Source: VRUE01 sp963753245
GTDB taxonomy: Bacteria; Actinomycetota; Thermoleophilia; Solirubrobacterales; 70-9
NCBI GenBank assembly: GCA_963753245.1
Contig: CAVWBK010000011.1
Coordinates: 227,215 to 291,214 of the forward strand
Direction: 5' to 3'
DNA length: 64,000 bases
In this document: positions 58,423 to 64,000 of the stretch, piece after piece
Layout: every line of letters starts with the position of its first letter
Numbering within the stretch: position 1 is the stretch's first letter
Translations under genes and position numbers: made by a program
Notes under the pieces: model-generated
What the model was told of the DNA's origin: nothing
Databases searched by the model: none
The model's input: the letters and a program-made list of their open reading frames with translations, nothing else

Positions 58423-58807
58423 CGCTCCGCACGATCTCGTAATGGCCAAGTCCGTCGCGACCCTCCAGCGACCAGCGGAAGAAGGCGATCTCGGCATTGA
58501 GCCCCGGCGGGCTCACCGCGACCGAGCTGATCAGGGTCCCGGCGCCACGCATCGGGGCCGAGGCCTGCTCGTCAGCCCAGAGCTCAAGCGTCGCCCGCCG
58601 TTGGACGCTGTCGGTGCCGTACTCGGTGGAAAGCAGGGCCTCGGCGAGTTCGAGCGGTGCGCCATCGGGGCCGCAGAGAATTGCCGCAATTTGCTCCTCG
58701 CCGTGAGTCTGCGCCCCGGTTGGTCTGGTGGCGCTCAGGGCAAACAGGCCGCCGTCTGAGAAGACGATTCCGATCGAACGCCGCAGTGCTGGCGGTTCAT
58801 CGCCCAT
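58415..58807 (-). CDS. hypothetical protein, first gene of coupled unit
   Basis: The 130-residue protein has RRSIGIVFSDGGLFALSATR, EEQIAAILCGPDGAPLELAE and SVQRRATLELWADEQASAPM, with alternating strands and helices and a terminal YEIVRSDA. TATAGT (plus 58816-58821) lies 8 nt before the ATG. It overlaps the HAD gene and so heads an operon with HAD and methyltransferase. No family was recognised. Confidence 0.65.
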   Translation of the reverse strand: MGDEPPALRRSIGIVFSDGGLFALSATRPTGAQTHGEEQIAAILCGPDGAPLELAEALLSTEYGTDSVQRRATLELWADEQASAPMRGAGTLISSVAVSPPGLNAEIAFFRWSLEGRDGLGHYEIVRSDA

Positions 58808-58852
58808 GGGGCGCGACTATATTCGCCCCGAGCCGGGCAGAATGGTCGGTTC

Positions 58853-59386
58853 ATGACCCGACCGTTGATTCATCGCGGAGACCCCGGGAAGGACGCGGCG
58901 GCCTGTGCAGCGATCTATGCGCCATACGTCGCCGAGGGCGCCACTTCTTTCGAGGAGGTCCCGCCGGGGGCAACCGAGTTTGCGGCCCGGATCGAGAGCC
59001 ATGCGGCAACCCACGCTTGGCTGGTCGCCGAGCGCGAGGGCGAGGTCATCGGCTTCGCCTACGGCGGTGCCCACCGCTCGCGGTCGGCATATCGTTGGGC
59101 GGCCGACGTCTCGGTGTACGTTGATCCCGCCCAGCAGCGCCGCGGAGTTGGTCGCGCGCTCTATGAGGCGCTCTTCGAGGAACTCCGCAAGCGCCGTCTG
59201 CGGACTGTCTGTGCTGGGATCACATTGCCAAACAAGGCGAGTGTCGCGCTGCACGAGGGGCTCGGCTTTGAGCCGGTCGGCATCTACCGCGCGATCGGGT
59301 GGAAGTCAGGTCAGTGGCGCGACGTGGGCTGGTGGCAACTCGAGCTGACCCCGCCGGGCAAGGGTCAGCCGGCCGAGCCGCTCTGA
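58853..59386 (+). CDS. GNAT acetyltransferase (phosphinothricin acetyltransferase-like)
   Basis: This GNAT fold of 177 residues has DAAACAAIYAPYVAEGATSF then EEVPPG, WLVAEREGEVIGFAYGGAHR, the acetyl-CoA loop PAQQRRGVGRALYEALFEEL and NKASVALHEGLGFEPVGIYR, ending GWKSGQWRDVGWWQLEL. These are the hallmarks of the Pat/Bar/YncA (methionine sulfone and phosphinothricin) group. CAGAAT lies 9 nt before the ATG. Substrate in this organism is unknown. Confidence 0.87.
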   Translation: MTRPLIHRGDPGKDAAACAAIYAPYVAEGATSFEEVPPGATEFAARIESHAATHAWLVAEREGEVIGFAYGGAHRSRSAYRWAADVSVYVDPAQQRRGVGRALYEALFEELRKRRLRTVCAGITLPNKASVALHEGLGFEPVGIYRAIGWKSGQWRDVGWWQLELTPPGKGQPAEPL

Positions 59387-59417
59387 GCCCGTCGCCAAAG
59401 CCGTCTACCATTCGCTC

Positions 59418-59738
59418 ATGCCAGAGAACGAGGTAGCCGCGGCCTTGACCGAGGATGACGTGATGGAGGCGCTCGAGGAGGTAATCGATCCTGAGCTCGG
59501 CCTCGACTTTGTTTCCCTCGGCCTCGTCTATGACGTCGAGATTGAGAACCAGGACGTCTATGTCACCTTCACGTTGACCACCCCGGCCTGCCCGATAGGC
59601 CCCCAGGTCTCAGAGCAGATGAAGGAGTTCGTCGGCGAGCTGCCCGGCGTCACGGCGGTCCACCCAAAGATGATTTTCGACCCCCCATGGTCGCCGGAGA
59701 TGATGACCGACGACGCCAAGTTCGCACTCGGCTTCTAG
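59418..59738 (+). CDS. MIP18/PaaD-like metal-sulfur cluster assembly factor
   Basis: The DUF59 domain of 106 residues is visible: VMEALEEVIDPELGLDFVSL, GLVYDVEIENQDVYVTFTLT and TPACPIGPQVSEQM, which has the conserved Cys of the family. These proteins help mature iron-sulfur clusters (SufT/MIP18 group). TACCAT lies 6 nt before the ATG. It is the last core gene before the integrative element. Confidence 0.9.
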   Translation: MPENEVAAALTEDDVMEALEEVIDPELGLDFVSLGLVYDVEIENQDVYVTFTLTTPACPIGPQVSEQMKEFVGELPGVTAVHPKMIFDPPWSPEMMTDDAKFALGF

Positions 59739-59749
59739 GCAGGGATTGC

Positions 59750-59811
59750 GGGGTCAGAGGGGGTCATAAGGGGTCAGTTCTGTCCCCATCCCGTCCCCAC
59801 GGCTGTCCCCA
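59750..59811. repeat. three GGGGTCA and three TCCCCA motifs, helically phased
   Basis: GGGGTCA occurs at 59750, 59760 and 59770, exactly one helical turn apart, and TCCCCA follows at 59783, 59794 and 59806. The block lies between the last core gene and the first element gene. It may be a protein-binding array, an end of the element, or part of an attachment region. Confidence 0.55.
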
Positions 59812-59862
59812 CAGGGCCACTGAGCCAGTCTCGGTATGTGAGGGAGGGTTGAGTCCGGCAAC

Positions 59863-61077
59863 ATGATCCTCATGGCCTCAGAGGGCGACGAATCGAGTAC
59901 TGCGAAGGAAGTCGAGGTTCTGCGAGGTCCACACGGCTGGCTCAACTGGTACGCCGAGCGAGCCGGCTTCCCAAGACGAGAGCAGAGCCACCCCGACAGC
60001 ATCGTCATCCGCCCGATCTGGGAAGAGTTCGCGCTCTACTCCGACGTGCTGCTCGGCGGGGGCTGGCTGACGTTGGGGCCATACGAATTCGTGCCGATAG
60101 ATCATGTGTTGGGTGCGAACATCGGTCACGCAAGGAAACTCGTACTCCTGCGCTCCTGGGACCACCTCCCCGATGAGCCGGCGAGTGGCGCCCCGGAGAT
60201 CAAGACGGATGTCGAGGACTACGTTGGCGGCAACATCGGCGACGAGCTCTCCGCCCTCCTCAGCCTTGCCCTCGGCTGTCGCTTTCGCTCGGGTGGGTGC
60301 GTTCGTCAGGGTCTACCGATCGAGACGCTGCCGGTCGGCCTCGCCGATGAGAGCAGGCATCGCGCACCACACCTTGTGCCTCCTCACCGCCGCCCTCTGA
60401 TCGACCGCCTCGCCGCGCCCCGCTCGCTTCAAGACGCAAAGCCCCTCCTGGAGAGCTACCCGACGATTGACGGTCCCGACGCTGTTGCTCTTGTTCGTAG
60501 CGCCAGTCAATACGCGGATGCGCTTTGGCTGGCCGATGCTGATCCTCGCTTGGCCTGGATCAAGTTCATCGGCGCGCTTGAGGCGGCGGCGAACCGGCGT
60601 GACGATTTGCGGCAGGAGACTCCAATCGCGCAACTCAAGCGCCACAAGCCGAAGCTCTACCGCCAGCTTAAGGACGGACCCGAGGACGCGTTGACCGTGG
60701 TCGCCGAGGAGACCGCGCGCCTTTTTCGCGCTGAGGCCAAGGTGCGCTCGTTTGTCAAGGCGTTCGACCCAGGCCGGCCACTGTCGCGGCCAGAGGGCGC
60801 AGGCTGGCATTTCGACTGGAGCGAGCTGGACGACGCGCTGAAAGTCATTTACAACCACCGTTCCCGCGACCTCCACGACGGCATTGCGTTCCCTTGGCCG
60901 TTGTGCGAGGCCCCCCACCTCGCCGAGGACAACATGCCGGCCGAGCGCTTCCCCGCCCTTGCCGTGAGCGGCAGAGGCGGTCGCTGGGAGGCATCCGAAC
61001 TGCCGATGTATTTGCACGTCTTCGCGCACATCGTCGGCGGGTCGCTGCGCAATTGGTGGCTCTCCCTTAAGAGTTGA
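59863..61077 (+). CDS. hypothetical cargo protein with HEPN-like RxxxxH motif
   Basis: The protein has 404 residues. The N-terminal half is a mixed alpha-beta region (IWEEFALYSDVLLGGGWLTL, HARKLVLLRSWDHLPDEPAS). The C-terminal half is helical with LAWIKFIGALEAAANRRDDL and then VIYNHRSRDLHDGIAFPWP, where R-S-R-D-L-H fits the RxxxxH motif of HEPN RNase domains, especially the ApeA-like group. Next to an integrase this suggests a defence or toxin function, but that is inference from one motif and context. ATG 59872 is an alternative start. Confidence 0.68.
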   Translation: MILMASEGDESSTAKEVEVLRGPHGWLNWYAERAGFPRREQSHPDSIVIRPIWEEFALYSDVLLGGGWLTLGPYEFVPIDHVLGANIGHARKLVLLRSWDHLPDEPASGAPEIKTDVEDYVGGNIGDELSALLSLALGCRFRSGGCVRQGLPIETLPVGLADESRHRAPHLVPPHRRPLIDRLAAPRSLQDAKPLLESYPTIDGPDAVALVRSASQYADALWLADADPRLAWIKFIGALEAAANRRDDLRQETPIAQLKRHKPKLYRQLKDGPEDALTVVAEETARLFRAEAKVRSFVKAFDPGRPLSRPEGAGWHFDWSELDDALKVIYNHRSRDLHDGIAFPWPLCEAPHLAEDNMPAERFPALAVSGRGGRWEASELPMYLHVFAHIVGGSLRNWWLSLKS

Positions 61078-61094
61078 TGGCCGCTCCGCCCAGG

Positions 61095-62237
61095 TCAGCC
61101 GTCAGGCCTGTCCAGGTAGGCATCCAGCATTGCTCGCGCTTCGACCTCGCTTCCAGGCATCAGGTGTCCGTAGCGGTCGAGCGTGATCGTGATCGTCGCG
61201 TGACCCAGGTAGGTGCTCAGGGTCTTGGCGTTCAGCCCGGCGGCAATCCCGATGCTGGCGAAGGTATGGCGGCCCTCGTGGAAGCCGAGTCGGGGGAGTC
61301 CGGCGTCGTCCCAGCGCTTATGGGTGCGGCGGCGCAGGATCGCGGGATCAGTCGGCCACCCCGGGTTTTCGGCGCTCGGGAAGAGCAAGCCGTCGCTCGG
61401 GTGATCGAGCAAGACGAAGTGGTTCGCCAAGAGAACGGCGAGCCTGTCGATGATCGGCACCTTGCGTGGCTTGCGGGACTTGGTGGGGACGAACTGCTTT
61501 ACCCCCGGGTCCCAGCTCCTGTGGACGTGAATCCAACCGCCCTCAAGATCAACGGCAGAAACGTCAAGCGCTAGCAGCTCTCCGAGCCGCAGGCCCGCAT
61601 AGACGGCGAAGCCGAGCGTAGCTCGGTCCTTCGGCCGCATCGCGACGATCAGCGTCGCCGCTTCCGAAGGCGTCGCGATCCGCTCTCGCGCCTTCTCGCC
61701 GGCCGGGAGCCGTAGGCCGCTGCAGGGGTTGAGGTGGACCCAGCCGCGAAGTTCCGCGAATCCGATCAGCGCCCGCAGCGCGGCGACGATGTTCCTGATG
61801 GTGGACGGCGAAAGTTCTGGGCTTGCCAGTCCATCGACCCACCGCTGAAGCTCGGGCCGCTGTAGACGGCTGATTCGCTTTGACCCGAGTTCCCGGATCG
61901 CGTGCTTGTTGAGGTCGCGCTCGTAGCCCCTCACTGTGCTCGGCTTGTAGACGTGCCCACCCCTCTGCCGGACCGTTCCGGATTTCACGCCCTCGATGAA
62001 CTCCGCCGACGCCTCGGCAACGGTCGGGCCGGTGACGGCGGAGAGGGTTCCGGCTTGAATGCGTGCCTGCGCATCCACTCGCCAGGACCGCGCCTCGGCA
62101 AGCGATCCGGTCCACGGTCCCCGAACGTGCTTGTCGGCGTTCTTGTCGCGGGCGGTGCCCCTGTATCGCTTCCGACCCTTCGCGTCTGTTCGGACTTCAA
62201 TCCCTTGTAGGGCCGCACTACGCTTCGCGTTGCTCAT
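61095..62237 (-). CDS. tyrosine site-specific integrase
   Basis: This complete 380-residue recombinase has an arm-type N-terminal domain (IEVRTDAKGRKRYRGTARDK), a SAM-like core-binding domain (VAEASAEFIEGVKSGTVRQR, STVRGYERDLNKHAIRELGS) and a catalytic domain with Arg in VYAGLRLGELLALDV, Lys in PTKSRKPRKVPI, H-x-x-R in GFHEGRHTFAS, His in YLGHATI and Tyr in LDRYGHLMPG. It is intact, unlike the remnant at 3369. It should insert the element by site-specific recombination. The att site is not identified. Confidence 0.95.
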   Translation of the reverse strand: MSNAKRSAALQGIEVRTDAKGRKRYRGTARDKNADKHVRGPWTGSLAEARSWRVDAQARIQAGTLSAVTGPTVAEASAEFIEGVKSGTVRQRGGHVYKPSTVRGYERDLNKHAIRELGSKRISRLQRPELQRWVDGLASPELSPSTIRNIVAALRALIGFAELRGWVHLNPCSGLRLPAGEKARERIATPSEAATLIVAMRPKDRATLGFAVYAGLRLGELLALDVSAVDLEGGWIHVHRSWDPGVKQFVPTKSRKPRKVPIIDRLAVLLANHFVLLDHPSDGLLFPSAENPGWPTDPAILRRRTHKRWDDAGLPRLGFHEGRHTFASIGIAAGLNAKTLSTYLGHATITITLDRYGHLMPGSEVEARAMLDAYLDRPDG

Positions 62238-62295
62238 GGAGTTGCATCTCCTTGGGCCATGCCCCCGGCCGCTCCAACGGCGCGGGGGCGCTTTG

Positions 62296-62574
62296 TCAAT
62301 GCCGCCATTCTAGATGCCGCCCTGGTCGTCGCGGCCAGCGTGGCGTTGCCGTCCAACCACTTTCGATCTCCGGCACGGGGATGATCCGCAGACTCCCGCG
62401 CCGCACGATTCGTAGCTCCGGCTGGACGTGGCGCTTGAACGACGACTCGCTCATTCCGACAGCTTCTGCCGCCTCCTCGACGGTCAAGCCGAGGCGAGGG
62501 GGTGAAGGGCGGCGGGCGTCGGAGCGTTCGAGGTACATGTCTCTCAGTGCGCTCTGTCCGATCGGGGCGTGCAT
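62296..62574 (-). CDS. excisionase-type helix-turn-helix protein
   Basis: The ATG at 62574 gives 92 residues starting MHAPIGQSALRDMYLERSD; the frame upstream is Cys/Gly-rich noise. The MerR-like helix-turn-helix LGLTVEEAAEAVGMSESSFK is followed by RHVQPELRIVRRGSLRIIPV, the usual form of small excisionase or DNA-binding helpers beside integrases. It lies 58 bp upstream of the integrase in the same direction and probably controls excision and transfer. Confidence 0.82.
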   Translation of the reverse strand: MHAPIGQSALRDMYLERSDARRPSPPRLGLTVEEAAEAVGMSESSFKRHVQPELRIVRRGSLRIIPVPEIESGWTATPRWPRRPGRHLEWRH

Positions 62575-62939
62575 TGCATCGGGTATGTCCCGAAAACCCG
62601 GTTGTTGTCCCGGCCAATTCGTCCAGGCCGGGGCGGTCGGGCCGAAGCTGAGCCACCGAAACGGCAGAAAGCCAGTCGCCTCAACAACGAAATCAGCAAC
62701 GAAAGCCACCAAGGAGACGACGACCACCGAGAACCCGAGATTGATGCAGCTCAGGCTGCCAGGCAGCCCTGAATGCCCACCCAGGCCGCAGCCCCAACAG
62801 CAACAGCAACCACCCTCACGCCACATCACCTCGGGTGAGTCTCAACGAAAAGACCGGGACACCGAGCCCGCTTTTCGGACATAGGAGGCGATGCCTCAAA
62901 CGCCCGATGCACTCACGCGCCCAGCCGACGAGCAGGTAG
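62575..62939. other. 365-bp gap between excisionase and relaxase, possible transfer origin region
   Basis: No supported gene is present. The right half includes a CAACAGCAACAGCAACCACC low-complexity run near 62795-62815 and AGGAGG at 62884-62889. It separates divergent excisionase and relaxase genes, so it must hold both promoters and, by analogy, could hold the relaxase nick site, but no clear inverted repeat was identified. Confidence 0.4.
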
Positions 62940-64000
62940 ATGCTCTCGATCGGAAAGCTCGGGCGCGGCCAGGAGAACTACTACCTCGACAAGGTCGCCG
63001 AAGGCGCCGAGGACTACTACTCCGGCGAGGGCGAGGCCACCGGGGAGTGGATCGGCGACGCCGCCCGCGACCTCGGCCTCGAAGGCGAGGTCTGCGCCGA
63101 GCAGCTGACGGCGATGCTGACCGGCCGCAATCCGGTTGACGGCGAGCCCCTGCTCTCGATGCGAGGGGTCCGCGGCGATGGCCCCGTCCCCGGCTTCGAC
63201 CTCGCCTTCTCGGCTCCCAAGTCGGTCTCGCTGCTCTGGGGCCTCGGCGGCCCCCTCGCCGCCCTCGAAGTCCAAGCCGCCCATCGCGAGGCCGTCCAGG
63301 CCGCCCTCGGCTACATGCAACGAAACGCCTGCTGGACAAGGCGCGGCGCCGGAGGCTCTGAGTTCGTGCAGGGCAATGGCTACCTCGCTGCCGCCTACCG
63401 CCACCGCTCCTCGCGAAACGGCGACCCCCAACTCCACACCCACGTCCTTGTCGCCAACGCGACCCAGGGTCCGGACGGCCGCTGGACCTCGCCTCTGACC
63501 ACCCCGGCGATCTACGCCCACGCGTCGACAGCCAGCTACACCACCAGGCCCACCTGCGACTCTAGCTCACCCAGCGAGGGCTCGCGCCGGCAGGAGGTCC
63601 GCAAGGGCATCGCCGAGATCGAGGGCTTCGCCGACGAGCACCTACGAGCGTTCTCCACCCGCCGCGCCGAAATCCTCGAGGCGGCCGGGCCGGATGCCTC
63701 GGCGCGTTCGATGCAGGTCGCGACCCTCGCCACCCGCAAGCCGAAGGAGGCCGACATCGGGCGCGGCGAGCTGCTTGAGCGCTGGCGCTCCCGCGCTGAT
63801 GAGATCGGCCTCGACCGCCACGATCGAGCGCAGCTTCGATCCAGAGCTGCGTCTGAGGCTCGGCGCCGCCGAGGCCCGCACGGTCTCTACCTGGCAGGTA
63901 GACCGTGCGGTCTCGGCGGCTGCGTCCCATTTCGACCGTCGCGATGCGATCCAGGCCGTCGCGGGTCTACTGCCCAAGCGGAGCGCCGGGGGCGGAGGTC
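62940..64000 (+). pseudogene. MobF/TrwC-type relaxase N-terminal part, indel-damaged, runs off window
   Basis: From ATG 62940 the protein reads MLSIGKLGRGQENYYLDKVA with the tyrosine pairs (ENYY, EDYYSG) of MobF relaxases, then FDLAFSAPKSVSLLW and the metal-binding QLHTHVLVANATQ. At 63540-63600 the natural continuation (HQAHLRL-LTQR) is in another frame with a TAG at 63563. A -1 and a +1 indel flank it. A second shift near 63814 moves ATIERSFDPELRLRLGAAEA to a third frame. The main frame stays open to the window end, but conserved residues are lost. Sequencing error cannot be excluded. Confidence 0.75.

Larger units (their letters stand above)
59739..64000. mobile_element. left part of an integrative (conjugative or mobilisable) element
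   Basis: The element comprises a cargo gene (59863-61077), tyrosine integrase (61095-62237), excisionase (62296-62574) and MobF-type relaxase (from 62940). This is the standard int-xis-relaxase set of actinobacterial integrative elements. The left boundary is inferred from the last core gene at 59738; no tRNA or att duplication was found there. The right part lies outside the window. Confidence 0.65.

Noticed and set aside
62891..63139. Plus-strand open frame preceded by AGGAGG
   Set aside because: The spacing to ATG is only about 2 nt and the product is Arg-rich; the relaxase frame from 62940 has clear MobF motifs.
1..64000. CRISPR arrays, insertion sequences and rRNA genes
   Set aside because: No regularly spaced repeats, transposase motifs or rRNA-like sequence were seen.

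Overview
The window looks like chromosome of a GC-rich actinobacterium, most probably class Thermoleophilia (Solirubrobacterales-like). The reasons are the high GC content, many GTG/TTG starts, and three paralogous secreted proteins with a hydrophobic segment followed by NSVGTKQ-type decapeptide repeats. An AddAB-type nuclease, a MarP-like protease, an ECF sigma factor and many beta-oxidation genes also fit. The assignment rests on protein style alone, because no rRNA is present.

Layout. Positions 1 to about 7100 are an accessory, loosely packed region: small secreted proteins and lipoproteins, a decayed tyrosine recombinase that runs into a tRNA-Thr(TGT) gene, an AT-hook/winged-helix DNA-binding protein and a modular secreted protein. 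From 7146 to 9389 lies a minus-strand envelope cluster with membrane-anchored coiled-coil, collagen-like and SHOCT proteins. From 9413 the genome is dense and mostly core. It holds a two-gene hydroquinone-type ring-cleavage unit, a PlsC-GpsA fusion, an ECF sigma factor with a coupled membrane partner, a rhomboid protease and a CNNM/CorC protein.

Positions 17960-24138 and 27425-28720 hold fatty-acyl or related beta-oxidation genes: 3-hydroxyacyl-CoA dehydrogenase, thiolase, three acyl-CoA dehydrogenases and a luciferase-like oxidoreductase. Two of the promoters, 8.5 kb apart, carry the same perfect 16-bp palindrome, which implies one shared repressor. Between them lie a small ATL-type alkyl-DNA-binding protein, another decapeptide-repeat protein and a coupled three-gene unit with a cell-wall-binding-repeat-like protein. 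Then come a parallel-beta-helix-type secreted protein, a CDF metal exporter, the lysA-hom-thrC-thrB amino-acid operon, an unaccompanied glutamate synthase large subunit, and FHA, PBP, MarP-type and HxlR-type genes. The core part ends with xseA-xseB, addB-addA and a set of small enzymes up to 59738.

From about 59740 to the end is an integrative element: a protein with a HEPN-like RxxxxH motif, a tyrosine integrase, an excisionase, and the start of a MobF relaxase that carries small frame-disrupting indels.

A feature seen throughout is that many genes opening a transcription unit have a TAnnnT hexamer only 6-10 nt before the start codon and no convincing Shine-Dalgarno sequence. This suggests widespread leaderless transcription, and I used it to choose several start codons. 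Genes inside operons typically overlap by 4-14 nt.
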